A stretch of DNA of 64,000 nucleotides from Ignavibacteria bacterium (GCA_016873895.1 VGVV01000009.1:1-64000); one strand, 5' to 3'; numbered from the stretch's first letter, positions 9,016-17,988 are shown. Translations and numbers: made by a program. Notes: generated from the sequence alone by a model not told the origin.

Positions 9016-10362
9016 CTACATCTTTCCTAGTGCAAACTCAACAGCGGCTACTGCCGAGTGATAGGCAAAGACTGCTGTGATGCGATTGATTTGTGCAGTA
9101 ATAAGCTGATTACTTGCAAGTTGTAAGTCTAACATTGTGGATTTACCAACATTGTAACGTTCCCGCGCTGCTTGCTCGCTAAATGTTGCAAACGATAACG
9201 CACGGGCTGTTACATCAAGCCCCTTTTCTGCAGCAGATAGCTGCAGATATGCTCTGCGGATATCTGTACGAACCTGATTCTTTAACCTCTCTACATCGAG
9301 AAGTCTTTGTGTGTGAGACAGCGTTGCCGACTCGACATTACTGTGTGTGGTGAATTGATCAAAAACAGGTATACGAACGAACAAACCAGCAAACACCTGA
9401 CCTTGCCGGTCAAAATCACCAATAGTAAAGTTGCGCCACGTGTAGCCCCCGCTGGCCGACAGCGATGGATAATAGCCAGATGAAGCGCTCTCGATTTGCG
9501 ACTCTGCAGACATCGCACGGTAGTTCGCAGCTTGTATGTCCGCACGAGTTGCTAAAGCCTGTTCAATCGCGTTCTGTTCTGTGCCCAATCGTTCACGTGT
9601 CTCGACGATATACTGCGGTGTTACGTTACTTGGTAGCCCCGTCTCATCGATGTCTATAAGCTGACTGGGATTCGTGCTCATCACGGCCAGTAACTGTGCC
9701 TTGGCGGTAGCAACATCATTCTCTGCCTGTATCAAACCAACCTCTTGATTGGCTACCTCTGTCTCTTGTGTGTTTAGATCCTGCTGGGTGCCGCTACCAA
9801 CACGTAGGAGTTCTTTCGTGCGCTCCATCGTTGCTTGTGTGATTGCAACCGTTTCACGACGTGCGCTAAGAACCTGTTTCAGCCGAGCAACTTCTATAAA
9901 CTGACGAGTAATATCAAACCGCACTGCGGTGTTCGAGTAGCTAAGGTCTAAGCGCGTTGCCGAGAGATTCTCTTGAGCAGAGCTGTATTCGGCCTCTCTA
10001 CGAAAGCCATCAAAGACATTTACGCTAACGTTGCCATTAAGGCCGTATGTATTTGGAAGGGGCTGACCAACAATCGGCACGCCGTTTACGATGGAGAATT
10101 GTTCACGTAGGTTTGTAAGCTGTCGTGAATAATTGGCAGTTACCTCGGCAGATGGTAGGTAGGCTCCGAAGGCATTGACGAGTCGAGCGGCCGCTGCCTT
10201 TGTAGAAGCACTGCTCTGTTGCACATCAAAACTCTTTTCTAATCCGATGGCAATACATTGTTGAAGGGTGAGCGGTCTTGCACCAGTTATCTCTTGTGCC
10301 TGTACAACTGGGACGCAAACGAGAGCAACCAGAACCAGTATGTGCAGAATAGTTGGTTTCAT
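9016..10362 (-). CDS. TolC-family outer membrane efflux protein
   Basis: A 448-residue TolC/OEP-family channel and the first gene of the exporter operon. A signal peptide (residues 1-22, ending VVQAQ) precedes LTLQQCIAIGLEKSFDVQQ, the usual start of the first OEP repeat. Two similar halves of about 200 residues follow, rich in Ala/Gln/Arg helices with short beta-strand stretches (NTYGLNGNVSVNVFDGFRR and FAGLFVRIPVFDQF). The last helix is GKSTMLDLQLASNQLITAQ. Downstream genes give a complete tripartite exporter (channel, adaptor, ATPase, two permeases). The substrate cannot be read from sequence. Confidence 0.93.
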   Translation of the reverse strand: MKPTILHILVLVALVCVPVVQAQEITGARPLTLQQCIAIGLEKSFDVQQSSASTKAAAARLVNAFGAYLPSAEVTANYSRQLTNLREQFSIVNGVPIVGQPLPNTYGLNGNVSVNVFDGFRREAEYSSAQENLSATRLDLSYSNTAVRFDITRQFIEVARLKQVLSARRETVAITQATMERTKELLRVGSGTQQDLNTQETEVANQEVGLIQAENDVATAKAQLLAVMSTNPSQLIDIDETGLPSNVTPQYIVETRERLGTEQNAIEQALATRADIQAANYRAMSAESQIESASSGYYPSLSASGGYTWRNFTIGDFDRQGQVFAGLFVRIPVFDQFTTHSNVESATLSHTQRLLDVERLKNQVRTDIRRAYLQLSAAEKGLDVTARALSFATFSEQAARERYNVGKSTMLDLQLASNQLITAQINRITAVFAYHSAVAAVEFALGKM

Positions 10363-10409
10363 CTTGATTCAGACAGAATAATATGTTTCAGGTTCCTCAG
10401 ATACGAGGG

Positions 10410-11342
10410 TTAACGCCTTTTTGTTCTCGCTTTGTTTGGTGTCTTTGCCATCGGTTGCCATGATCTCTCGCGAACTGGTGACGCAATCTGCTCGAGCTCC
10501 ATTGTTACAACCATGAGGTGCTTACCAACGGTTTTTGTACCCCCGGAAGACGCCATGGTGAACCGATTATCTTGCTGAATAGTTGCAATGAGGGGCACTG
10601 AAAGCAACTTGTCGAATACAAGTCTGCCCGATTCGGCAATAGCAGAGCTAGAGTACATAGAAAGTGCACTTGAGGACATATTAATCTTACCGAGCCCCGT
10701 AAGCGAGTACGCTAGCCATTGACATTTCCGACCAAGAGTATCCAATGCATCTCCGATTCGCCACAGCACCTGCTGGTGCATTTCTGGAAAGGGAACGGCG
10801 TTTTCAGCATAGAGTACAGTGTCCTCGGAAAGCCAACTCTGATTCTGTCGTGCGCATGATGAATCTAACATTGGAATGCGAAGAGGCTGAAAAGCTCCAC
10901 CTGGACACATGCCTGCCAGTTCCGACGAGTTCGATAATGCGAGTCGTCTGCCAAGGCTATCGATAACCATGGTAATCTCGCGTCCTATCCAAGGGTGTCC
11001 CGGTCTGAAAACCGTGTCTTGCTCATTGGCCTGGTGTTCAGATGCACGAATGGTAGACAGACGCAATCGATAAACTCCGTTATGTGCAGAGTCACAGACT
11101 ACTCTAAGCTTTTCCGAGCGCACTTTGGCAAGAATACCTACCTTGTCAATATCAATGCTGTCTTTCGAATCGAGGCGATAGTAGAGAGTATCGTGCAGCA
11201 TAAAAGTGTATCGAAAACACAGGGTGTCTTTACCCAACACAATTTTCTTCCCGCCCGGCATAACACGTATTTGCGACGCAACAGGCGTTGCTGTTAGAGC
11301 GACTATGATCAGCAAGATTGCAACTGAGAGGGGGCGTATCAT
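10410..11342 (-). CDS. Secreted protein of unknown function, paralogue of the next gene upstream
   Basis: 310 residues with a signal peptide (MIRPLSVAILLIIVALTATPVASQ) and a predicted beta-rich body. I recognise no named family. It aligns block by block with the 11339-12181 protein: MVIDSLGRRLALS matches MTVVVDPTGRLIASD, a W-x-x-x-D-T block follows in both, and DTLGRKCQWLAYSLTG matches DTFGITCWALESTV. Both end in a Lys/Arg-rich tail. So the two are tandem diverged duplicates. The start overlaps the stop of the upstream paralogue (ATGA, 11339-11342). The C-terminal KTPNKARTKRR is basic. Confidence 0.75.
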   Translation of the reverse strand: MIRPLSVAILLIIVALTATPVASQIRVMPGGKKIVLGKDTLCFRYTFMLHDTLYYRLDSKDSIDIDKVGILAKVRSEKLRVVCDSAHNGVYRLRLSTIRASEHQANEQDTVFRPGHPWIGREITMVIDSLGRRLALSNSSELAGMCPGGAFQPLRIPMLDSSCARQNQSWLSEDTVLYAENAVPFPEMHQQVLWRIGDALDTLGRKCQWLAYSLTGLGKINMSSSALSMYSSSAIAESGRLVFDKLLSVPLIATIQQDNRFTMASSGGTKTVGKHLMVVTMELEQIASPVRERSWQPMAKTPNKARTKRR

Positions 11343-12181
11343 CGCGTTGCCCTCCGTTGCATGTTGATCTTTACTTGAGTGCTTACTTCCAGGGTTACCT
11401 GCTTAGCGAGCTCGTCGTTCACAGGACGTGTCACAGAATTCAGATACAGCGTCTGTCTCTGTGCCATCAGCATGCCCGTAGATGCTTCCAGGTATGTATC
11501 GCTGCTTTGTGTGCCAAATCCTGAAACATCAAGATCAACGCCTTCAGCTGTTATCCTGCCTCGCTGTTCGAAGTTGTTCACGGTTGACTCGAGAGCCCAG
11601 CATGTAATGCCGAACGTGTCACGAACACCCGTAAGCATATGCTCAACGTTACCGGTTGTGTACACCGCACCGGTAGCACCTTCAACAGTTATTGTATCAT
11701 TCTTCGGAACAGTCCAGATTGAACCGCGCTTCACAGGCTGTTGTGGTAACTGCACGCCGATGAGATCAGAGGGGCTAAACGCAGAGAGAATCAAACGCGC
11801 AATTGGTTCTTCCGACGGAATATCACTCGCAATCAAGCGACCAGTGGGATCTACCACAACGGTCATCTGTAGGGGCGGTGCTAATCTGCCGTTGACTTCT
11901 ATATCAGAGATGGTGCACTCAATTGTTGCCTGGCCCATAACAACGTCAAGTACACGTAGCGTAACATTCATGTTCATGCTCGTTGAATCTTGCTGCAGAC
12001 CATCTTCCGAGCGTTGATAACGGGAAGCAACCTGCATCACAATGGTACAGGAGTAATTGTACGTTTCGTACGTCGTAAGATGTAACCGCAACAACAATGG
12101 TTCATCAGCACTAGTTGAGATCACGCCAACTGCAAGCAGTGTAGATGCAATGACCCATCTGATGAACGGCATATCGAACAT
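11339..12181 (-). CDS. Secreted protein of unknown function, tandem paralogue
   Basis: The frame is open from 12283, but that start lies inside typA. ATG 12181 (MFDMPFIRW) or 12172 (MPFIRW) gives a clean signal peptide, RWVIASTLLAVGVISTSADE. From 12181 the product is 280 residues, mostly alternating hydrophobic beta-strand patterns. It has a central block MTVVVDPTGRLIASD and a Cys-containing GITCWALEST segment shared with the downstream paralogue. No family is assigned. The overall look (beta-sandwich, one conserved Cys, envelope location) resembles DUF6263-like proteins, but I am not certain. It starts 6 bases after the typA stop, so it is probably co-transcribed. Confidence 0.72.
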   Translation of the reverse strand: MFDMPFIRWVIASTLLAVGVISTSADEPLLLRLHLTTYETYNYSCTIVMQVASRYQRSEDGLQQDSTSMNMNVTLRVLDVVMGQATIECTISDIEVNGRLAPPLQMTVVVDPTGRLIASDIPSEEPIARLILSAFSPSDLIGVQLPQQPVKRGSIWTVPKNDTITVEGATGAVYTTGNVEHMLTGVRDTFGITCWALESTVNNFEQRGRITAEGVDLDVSGFGTQSSDTYLEASTGMLMAQRQTLYLNSVTRPVNDELAKQVTLEVSTQVKINMQRRATR

Positions 12182-12186
12182 TATTC

Positions 12187-14028
12187 TTACGACTCCATTG
12201 ATGCTACTTCGCGCTTCTTTGCTCGTTGACGCATAGTGGTGTCGAGAATTTTCTTTCGTAGACGCACTGACACAGGCGTACACTCTAGGAGCTCGTCGTC
12301 CTCAAGAAACTCAATACATTGCTCAAGCGAGAGTTGTCGTGGCGCTTCGAGCCGCACAAGTCCGTCTGAACCGCTTGAACGCATATTGGTCAGGTGCTTC
12401 ATACGGCAGGCGTTTACGCTCAAATCGTCTTCACGTGCGTTCTCACCGATGATCATGCCCTCGTAGACAGGCTGACCAGGCTCGATAAACAGTACGCCTC
12501 GTTCTTGAACCATTTCGAGCGCATACGCCGTAGATGGTCCAGTCTCCATCGAAACCAATGCCCCACGAAGGCGTCCAGCGATGGCCCCTTTGTATGGCTT
12601 ATACGAGTCAAAAGTGTGGTGAATGATACCCATACCACGGGTTGACGTCAGAAACTCCGTGCGGAACCCAATAAGTCCACGAGCGGGCGTTAGAAACTCA
12701 CATCGTACGCTATCGTTACTCGGCGTCATGGCTACCATCTCACCCTTGCGACGGCCAAGATTTTCGATTACTGTGCCAACATGGTCTTGCGGCACATCTA
12801 CAGTGACGTGCTCAATAGGCTCCATGAGTTGTCCGCTTTCATCACGTCTGAAGAGCACTTCTGGACGGGATACAGCAAACTCGTAACCTTCGCGACGCAT
12901 CGTTTCAATGAGGATAGCAAGCTGCAACTCGCCGCGCCCAGATACCTTAAACACATCCGGCGAATCGGTGTCTTCAACACGGAGTGAAACATTGTTTCGC
13001 AGCTCGCGGTAGAGGCGCTCACGTATCTTCGGCGTTGTCACAAACTTGCCTTCACGTCCGGCAAGTGGCGAGGTGTTGACCATGAAATACATGGCGATTG
13101 TCGGTTCTTCGATATTCACATACGACAATGGCTCCGTACGTGTCGAGTCGGCTATCGTTTCGCCAATGTATACGTTCTCAAAGCCAGAAAGGGCAATAAT
13201 CTCACCAGCTGAAGCTTCAGTTGTTTCCGCGCGAGCAATGCCTTCATAGACATTCATCTTCGTGATTCGGCTCGACTCACGTGTGCCATCCGGTTTGATC
13301 AAGTTTACGTTGTCGCCAACGTTAACTGTTCCCTCGATAACGCGTCCAATTGCGATACGACCAACATAGTCCGACCAGTCCAGTGCGCTGATAACCATGG
13401 CAAAGGACGTGTCACGATCTACGTTTGGTGGCGGAATGTGCTTGATGATTTCTTCGAATAGAATGTCGAGAGTCCCGTCCGCATCTTCGAGTTTGCGCTT
13501 AGCAACGCCACGCTTACCGATAGCGTAAACAACAGGGAAATCCAGCTGTTCGTACGTCGCACCAAGGTTGATGAACAATTCCATGACTTCGTCAAGCACC
13601 TCTGCTGGCCGTGCATCACCACGATCGATCTTATTGATAACAACAATAGGTTGAAGCCCCATATCCAATGCTTTGCGCAAGACAAAGCGTGTTTGAGGTA
13701 GGGGGCCCTCTGCTGCATCTACAAGAAGCAGTACGCCATCAACCATCGAGAGAACACGTTCTACTTCACCACCGAAATCAGAGTGGCCGGGCGTATCTAC
13801 GATATTGATCTTGAAGTCTTGCCAGCGAACGGCAGCATTCTTGGCCATGATCGTGATGCCACGTTCTCTCTCGAGATCGTTGGAGTCCATCACCCGCTCG
13901 GCAACTACTTGGTTGTCGCGAAATGTTCCACTTTGACGCAACATATGGTCAACCAGCGTTGTCTTGCCGTGGTCAACGTGCGCAATGATTGCAATGTTGC
14001 GATAATCCTGACGGGGTTCTAGAGCCAT
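12187..14028 (-). CDS. typA: TypA/BipA translational GTPase
   Basis: A 613-residue ribosome-associated GTPase related to EF-G, involved in stress responses and 50S assembly. G1 AHVDHGKTT and the following [10 protein letters not shown] lie at about 15-33; switch I has [13 protein letters not shown]3 is [16 protein letters not shown]4 is [10 protein letters not shown]. Domain II, the EF-G III/V-like domains and the BipA-specific C-terminal domain follow. FEDVIGENAR-type residues appear as [15 protein letters not shown], with [13 protein letters not shown] near the C-terminus, both strongly conserved in BipA. Full length. A -7-like element at 14060-14067 is well placed for its promoter. Confidence 0.97.
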   Translation of the reverse strand: MALEPRQDYRNIAIIAHVDHGKTTLVDHMLRQSGTFRDNQVVAERVMDSNDLERERGITIMAKNAAVRWQDFKINIVDTPGHSDFGGEVERVLSMVDGVLLLVDAAEGPLPQTRFVLRKALDMGLQPIVVINKIDRGDARPAEVLDEVMELFINLGATYEQLDFPVVYAIGKRGVAKRKLEDADGTLDILFEEIIKHIPPPNVDRDTSFAMVISALDWSDYVGRIAIGRVIEGTVNVGDNVNLIKPDGTRESSRITKMNVYEGIARAETTEASAGEIIALSGFENVYIGETIADSTRTEPLSYVNIEEPTIAMYFMVNTSPLAGREGKFVTTPKIRERLYRELRNNVSLRVEDTDSPDVFKVSGRGELQLAILIETMRREGYEFAVSRPEVLFRRDESGQLMEPIEHVTVDVPQDHVGTVIENLGRRKGEMVAMTPSNDSVRCEFLTPARGLIGFRTEFLTSTRGMGIIHHTFDSYKPYKGAIAGRLRGALVSMETGPSTAYALEMVQERGVLFIEPGQPVYEGMIIGENAREDDLSVNACRMKHLTNMRSSGSDGLVRLEAPRQLSLEQCIEFLEDDELLECTPVSVRLRKKILDTTMRQRAKKREVASMES

Positions 14029-14059
14029 ATCCTTATCTATCTTGGGGTTAAAGCGGCCA

Positions 14060-14067
14060 CAAAGATA
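14060..14067 (-). promoter_or_regulatory. typA: Bacteroidota-type -7 element (TATCTTTG) upstream of typA
   Basis: On the minus strand TATCTTTG fits TAnnTTTG exactly and ends 32 bases before the typA ATG (14028). This gives a 5' leader of about 25 bases. I saw no equally good -33 element, so the call rests on the -7 match and position. Confidence 0.5.
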
Positions 14068-14093
14068 CGGACAATCTGAACGCTAACTGGGCT

Positions 14094-14627
14094 CTAGAAG
14101 TAATTCGATTCGTCGCGCCAGCGTACAATTTTCCATGGTTCAGAGGCCGAAGGCCGCGCAACACGCAGATTAACGCGCCCTTGGGCGCGCAAAACATCAG
14201 ACGGATTGAACGTGATCGTAAGATTAAATCCACGAGAGATATTCTGCAGCAGGCTATCGCCGTCGGCCTGGACAACGTCGTTCCAAACGAGATCTAACTG
14301 TTGTGCTGCACTAAACAACCCCTGCGTGGCAAGCATGTCCTCATCGCGTCCCCACGTAACATCTACGCCTTGGTCATAATTACGATACACGAACGTGAAG
14401 GACCGATCAAGTAATCGACCATATGTGAGTGTGTCCTTGAACACATACGCGTAGCGAAAGTTTTGGAATAAACCTTCGATAGTGCGCTGATCACCTAAAA
14501 CGGCACCGCCCCCTTGCGTTGAGAGGGCGGGTGCAAATGGGTTTGTGCATGAGACGAGCGCACACATGATGGCGCTCGCGAGTGCTGCGACGATGATTGC
14601 GACCCTCGATGTGGAGCCCGGCCGCAT
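14094..14627 (-). CDS. Lipoprotein, SnoaL/NTF2-like fold suspected
   Basis: 177 residues with a lipoprotein signal peptide whose lipobox is ALVSC at about residues 23-27. The body starts TIEGLFQNFRYAYVFKDTLTYGRLL and ends WKIVRWRDESNYF. A helical N-terminal half with a 'tYgrLLd..F.fvY' pattern, then strands closing on W-x-I-x-R-W-x-D, resembles the SnoaL/DUF4440 (NTF2-like) arrangement. The lipoprotein at 16029-16619 shares this pattern (WSIARWSDA), so the two look like distant paralogues flanking the IS remnant. Function unknown. It is probably anchored in the outer membrane. It is seven bases from its upstream neighbour. Confidence 0.7.
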   Translation of the reverse strand: MRPGSTSRVAIIVAALASAIMCALVSCTNPFAPALSTQGGGAVLGDQRTIEGLFQNFRYAYVFKDTLTYGRLLDRSFTFVYRNYDQGVDVTWGRDEDMLATQGLFSAAQQLDLVWNDVVQADGDSLLQNISRGFNLTITFNPSDVLRAQGRVNLRVARPSASEPWKIVRWRDESNYF

Positions 14628-14633
14628 TATTGT

Positions 14634-14939
14634 TTAGAAGATGCGTAGACCGAGAAACATCAGAATGCTTGTGAAGAAGGCAATTCCTCCTGCCCAGCCC
14701 AAAATAGCTGCGGTCATTGGGCCACGAACACTTGTGCCAAGTGCCCCAAACACCATTCCAAAGAAACCCGTTAGAATGCCACCGACAACCGGATGCCAAT
14801 GCATTGTGTGTTGCAGTGTAACGCAGGTGAATACGAGCAGTACTCCGAGAACAATGCCCATACCACGTGTAGCAATGTTGTCCTCGACGTGGTCTACCTC
14901 GTGGTGCGCGCTGTGATCATGAGTTGAATCGTGTGACAT
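14634..14939 (-). CDS. Small His-rich membrane protein
   Basis: 101 residues. The N-terminus (MSHDSTHDHSAHHEVDHVED) is rich in His and Asp and could bind metal, though this is inference. Three hydrophobic segments follow (about 29-45, 52-68, 76-98) with Gly-rich packing (GGILTGFFGMVFGALGTSV). No family recognised. A good Shine-Dalgarno sequence, AGAGGAAAG, lies about 6 bases upstream of ATG 14939. It is the first gene of a short unit with the lipoprotein at 14094-14627. Confidence 0.7.
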   Translation of the reverse strand: MSHDSTHDHSAHHEVDHVEDNIATRGMGIVLGVLLVFTCVTLQHTMHWHPVVGGILTGFFGMVFGALGTSVRGPMTAAILGWAGGIAFFTSILMFLGLRIF

Positions 14940-15028
14940 AGTCTTTCCTCTTGATTTCGCAACAAGATACCTCTGCGAAGATAATGAGTCGTGGACGATT
15001 TCGAGGGAGTCATGCCGAATCTTTCCCC

Positions 15029-15882
15029 TGACCTGCTCCCCATAAATGCTACCAACTGAAATGATAGTTTGGTAGTGAAAGGAGCATGGAATGGGTCGGA
15101 AACATCATACCGAAGAGCAGATCATCGGGGTCTTACGTGCAGCCGAGGTGGTTATCTCAAAGGGTGGTACGGTCGATGCATTCTGCCGTGATCAAAAGAT
15201 CACTGAGGCAACGTATTACCGATGGCGCAAGATCCACGGTGGTGTGGGCCTTGATCAGGTAAAGAAGCTCAAAGAGCTAGAGGCAGAGAACAGACGCTTG
15301 CGGCGAGCTGTGTCTGATCTAACGGTCGACAATCAGATTCTCAAAGAGGTCGCACGGGGAACCTTCTGAGCCCGGCACGGCGCCGTGAGGCAGTTCATCA
15401 TGTGATGGGTGTCTTCAGGGTGAGCCAACGACGGGCATGCAGGACGTTGGGACAGGTGCGATCATCACAGTGGCATGAGCCGCTCAAGCGCAAAGCAGAT
15501 GATGTGGCCTGGATGCGCATCATTGCACTTGCTAAGGAGTATGGACGCTATGGCTATCGGATGATATGTGCCATGATGCGCATGGAGGGCTGGACGGCGA
15601 ACCACAAGTACGTCTACCGTGTATGGCGCGAAGAAGGGCTCAAGGTGCCATCACGGCAGCCCAAGTGTGCCCGGCTGTTCCTCTCCGACGGGTCGGTCAT
15701 CGGTCTGCGAGCAGAACACAAGAATCATGTCTGGAGCTATGACTTCGTCACAGATCAGACCAGCGATGGGCGTAAGTTCAGAACACGTAACATCATCGAC
15801 GAGTATACGCACGAAGCGCTGGCATGTCGCGTAGCACGCAGGATTAGGGCATCGGATGTACTTGACTTGCTGTCGGCGCTGG
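15029..15882 (+). mobile_element. Truncated IS3-family (IS407-type) insertion sequence
   Basis: The left end begins near TGACCTGCTCCCCA at 15029-15042, which looks like the terminal inverted repeat of IS407-type elements. It is followed by a complete orfA and the first part of orfB. OrfB similarity ends near 15880, after RIRASDVLDLLSAL. No inverted copy of the left end is visible to the right. The element has therefore lost its right half, including the second Asp and the Glu of the DDE triad, and cannot transpose on its own. The exact left boundary and any target duplication cannot be fixed from this sequence. Confidence 0.82.
15091..15369 (+). CDS. IS3-family transposase OrfA
   Basis: A 92-residue helix-turn-helix protein, MGRKHHTEEQIIGVLRAAEV, with the IS407-type pattern TEEQII and a recognition helix in DQKITEATYYRWRK. 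A leucine-zipper helix follows (KKLKELEAENRRLRRAVSDL) and the end is LKEVARGTF. The start is preceded by a strong Shine-Dalgarno sequence, GAAAGGAG. In intact elements OrfA is joined to OrfB by a -1 frameshift near its end. Here OrfB lies in the -1 frame as expected. OrfA itself appears complete. Confidence 0.92.
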   Translation: MGRKHHTEEQIIGVLRAAEVVISKGGTVDAFCRDQKITEATYYRWRKIHGGVGLDQVKKLKELEAENRRLRRAVSDLTVDNQILKEVARGTF

Positions 15883-15920
15883 ATACGAATTTCATATTAG
15901 CAGCATACCAGGACTGGTGA
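15363..15920 (+). pseudogene. IS3-family transposase OrfB, 3'-truncated
   Basis: In the -1 frame relative to OrfA, the sequence reads LSPARRREAVHHVMGVFRVS and SQRRACRTLG, the standard start of IS407-type OrfB. It continues through an HTH_21-like region (YGRYGYRMICAMMRMEGW) and the first catalytic Asp (HVWSYDFVTDQTSDG). The match ends after RIRASDVLDLLSAL. The last residues before TGA 15918-15920 (DTNFILAAYQDW) are not transposase-like and come from the fused downstream DNA in another frame. About 40% of the protein is missing, so it is inactive. Confidence 0.88.
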
Positions 15921-16051
15921 TTGGTCCTGAGGTCAATTTCACCTATAACATCAGTAACATCATCGACAGTATTGATTGGAAAACACACACGCTGCGAGCA
16001 GGTCTGGTTGCAAAGTGGGTTATCAATACTAATTCGACAGCTGCCCCTTAA
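15880..16051 (+). pseudogene. C-terminal remnant of an outer-membrane beta-barrel gene
   Basis: Immediately after the IS breakpoint an open frame continues to TAA 16049-16051. It reads GYEFHISSIPGLVIGPEVNF, then TYNISNIIDSIDWKTHT, then LRAGLVAKWVINTNSTAAP. The alternating hydrophobic/polar strands with aromatic ends, and a last strand LRAGLVAKWVI, look like the final two or three strands of an outer-membrane barrel. There is no start codon region or signal peptide. The gene's 5' part was lost, probably in the event that removed the right half of the IS. The last 23 bases overlap the end of the convergent lipoprotein gene. Confidence 0.6.
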
Positions 16052-16619
16052 GCAACGACCATGTTGCTTCTGTGGTATCACTCGGCCGGCGGGCATCGCT
16101 CCAACGAGCAATACTCCATAAGCCACTCTGCTCTGGGCAGATGGTAAGCGCTATAGTCCCAGAGAGTGTTGACGGGAGCGATGTCAGGCCGAGTTGAGCT
16201 GTAAGTGAGTACTCAGCCACCCATACCAACGAGTCTGGGGAGCTAAATGCAACCTGCGAATTCGCAAATGAAAGCTGTGGCTGCTGGTCTACAGCCAGCT
16301 TTGAGGCCATGCTCAGAAAAGCCTGTCGCTCCTTTGTAACTGACCAATTCAGGAACACAGCCTGATATCTCGCGCCAGCTTCCGCAGATGGCTCAAATCT
16401 GTATGCGAATGAGCTGCGTGACGGATCTGCCAAACAGAGCATGAAGTTCTGCATGTTCTTCTCGATAACGGCATTACGCAAGTTCTCGATCACAATGGTA
16501 GGGCTGGTAGGGGGCTCGTATGTACCACGGTTTCCAGTGGGCTCTTCAGGTGTTCGTGTTGCGCATGCTGAAACGAGCAGGCATGATATCCAACCAATAA
16601 CTATGCTGATGTATCTCAT
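16029..16619 (-). CDS. Lipoprotein, SnoaL/NTF2-like fold suspected
   Basis: From ATG 16619 ([20 protein letters not shown]) the product is 196 residues. The frame is open to 16643, but 16619 forms an ATGA overlap with the methyltransferase stop and gives a proper signal. The lipobox is LVSAC. The body starts with a helix VIENLRNAVIEKNMQNFMLCL and ends with strands and WSIARWSDARR. This matches the pattern of the lipoprotein at 14094-14627 on the other side of the IS. The function is unknown; it is probably an outer-membrane lipoprotein. Confidence 0.7.
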   Translation of the reverse strand: MRYISIVIGWISCLLVSACATRTPEEPTGNRGTYEPPTSPTIVIENLRNAVIEKNMQNFMLCLADPSRSSFAYRFEPSAEAGARYQAVFLNWSVTKERQAFLSMASKLAVDQQPQLSFANSQVAFSSPDSLVWVAEYSLTAQLGLTSLPSTLSGTIALTICPEQSGLWSIARWSDARRPSDTTEATWSLLKGQLSN

Positions 16620-17362
16620 AGTTTTCGTGCAACGATAATGCATCGTTGTGATGAGTCTTGATCATACATATCACCTGTATACGATCCGTAGATGTTTGTC
16701 ACTGTCAAACCTGCTTCGGTAATCATTGTTGTCAGATCGCTGCATGAATACAACCGAACGTGTTCCTCAAAAGTATCCTCTGTAGAACACGGTACGTTTA
16801 CTGTAATCCGCTTACGTACATATGGTTCGTCTATCCAGCGTTCTTGAATGATCGTTGTTCCACCGATCATGTTCATGCTTTCCGGTATCAACGTTCTTCG
16901 AACGAGATCAGCATTGAAAAAGTCCATAACGAAGCTACCGCTATCTACAAGATTGTCTGCTATAACGCGCAGTACATTTTGATGTTCTTCGTGTGAATCG
17001 AAATAGCCAAAACTTGTAAAGAAGTTCACGATGGCATCAAATGGTCCATTGGGATACGGTCCACGCATATCACCTTGAACATATTCGACGTGCTCATGCG
17101 GATATCGTTGATTTGCAAGATCGATCAAGTACTGAGAAACATCCAGTCCGATTACATGATAGCCATGCTCTGCGAGCACATTGGCATGTCTGCCATATCC
17201 ACAGCAAAGATCAAGTATGCGTGCCCCTTTGTCGATGTGCGCTATGTCTCGCACGAGCCTCACGACCTCCCTTGCTTCTTCCTCGGTTCTATGTTGGTAC
17301 AACTTCGTATACCATGGTGAGTTGAACCACATCTTATACCAGGCTGATGGCGACTGACTCAT
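16616..17362 (-). CDS. Class I SAM-dependent methyltransferase
   Basis: A 248-residue Rossmann-fold methyltransferase. Motif I is [20 protein letters not shown] (about 48-67), with the acidic ribose contact at VIGLDVS. Motif II/III is [10 protein letters not shown], and motif IV is [16 protein letters not shown]-terminal substrate-binding sheet follows. Related proteins are often annotated only as methyltransferase-domain proteins; the substrate cannot be inferred. It overlaps recR (ATGA 17359-17362) and the downstream lipoprotein (ATGA 16616-16619), so the three form one operon. Confidence 0.88.
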   Translation of the reverse strand: MSQSPSAWYKMWFNSPWYTKLYQHRTEEEAREVVRLVRDIAHIDKGARILDLCCGYGRHANVLAEHGYHVIGLDVSQYLIDLANQRYPHEHVEYVQGDMRGPYPNGPFDAIVNFFTSFGYFDSHEEHQNVLRVIADNLVDSGSFVMDFFNADLVRRTLIPESMNMIGGTTIIQERWIDEPYVRKRITVNVPCSTEDTFEEHVRLYSCSDLTTMITEAGLTVTNIYGSYTGDMYDQDSSQRCIIVARKL

Positions 17363-17952
17363 AGTGGAACTCGACCCTCGAACGCTCGGGCTAAGGTAGC
17401 CTCGTCTGCAAACTCAATATCTGCACCCATGGGTAGGCCCCTTGCAATGCGAGTAACACGCACGTTAAGCGGTGTAACAAGCTTGGCAATGTATTGCGTG
17501 GTAACCTCTCCTTCAACATTGGGATTAAGGGCCAGAATCACCTCGTGGACATCGCTTCCGAGGCGAGCAACAAGTTCCTTTAAGCGGATGTCGTCTGGAC
17601 CAACACCGTCCAGCGGACTCAGCGCACCATGCAATACATGGTATCGTCCACGAAAATCCCCTGTACGCTCAATAGCAGATACATCAGAGGGCTGCTCTAC
17701 AACGCATATCATGTTGGCATCACGTTTGGGTGATACACAAATACCGCATACTTCTTCGTCTGTGAAGGTGTGGCAAATACTGCATTCTCGCACGTGCTCA
17801 CGCATATCTACGAGCGCTTGGGCAAATGTTTCAACCTCCTCGCGAGTTTGACGCAAGACATGAAAGGCTAATCTCCGGGCAGTTTTCTTCCCGATTGTAG
17901 GCAGAGTTGCGAAAAGCTCAACAACGCGTTCGATGGATTCTGATGGAAGCAT
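17359..17952 (-). CDS. recR: RecR recombination mediator
   Basis: A 197-residue protein from ATG 17952 ([20 protein letters not shown]). Starts further upstream (17973, 17988) are possible, but a promoter-like TATTTTCG lies at 17966-17959 and family members begin near here. Features in order: helix-hairpin-helix [17 protein letters not shown], four-Cys zinc finger CSICHTF...CGIC, Toprim domain [12 protein letters not shown], and the C-terminal [20 protein letters not shown] conserved in all RecR. It acts with RecF/RecO to load RecA at gaps. Confidence 0.95.
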   Translation of the reverse strand: MLPSESIERVVELFATLPTIGKKTARRLAFHVLRQTREEVETFAQALVDMREHVRECSICHTFTDEEVCGICVSPKRDANMICVVEQPSDVSAIERTGDFRGRYHVLHGALSPLDGVGPDDIRLKELVARLGSDVHEVILALNPNVEGEVTTQYIAKLVTPLNVRVTRIARGLPMGADIEFADEATLARAFEGRVPL

Positions 17953-17958
17953 AGTGTG

Positions 17959-17966
17959 CGAAAATA
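17959..17966 (-). promoter_or_regulatory. recR: -7-like element (TATTTTCG) for the recR operon
   Basis: On the minus strand TATTTTCG (one mismatch to TAnnTTTG) ends six bases before ATG 17952. If used, transcription would start at or next to the start codon. The identical octamer sits upstream of pspA on the other strand, 22 bases away, making a compact divergent promoter region. Confidence 0.4.
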
Positions 17967-17988
17967 CGGTCATACCGGCCCCCTTCAC

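Noticed and set aside
15891-15920. Last residues of OrfB as genuine transposase
   Set aside because: DTNFILAAYQDW does not match the family; the same DNA in another frame reads as barrel strands, so it is the fused gene.
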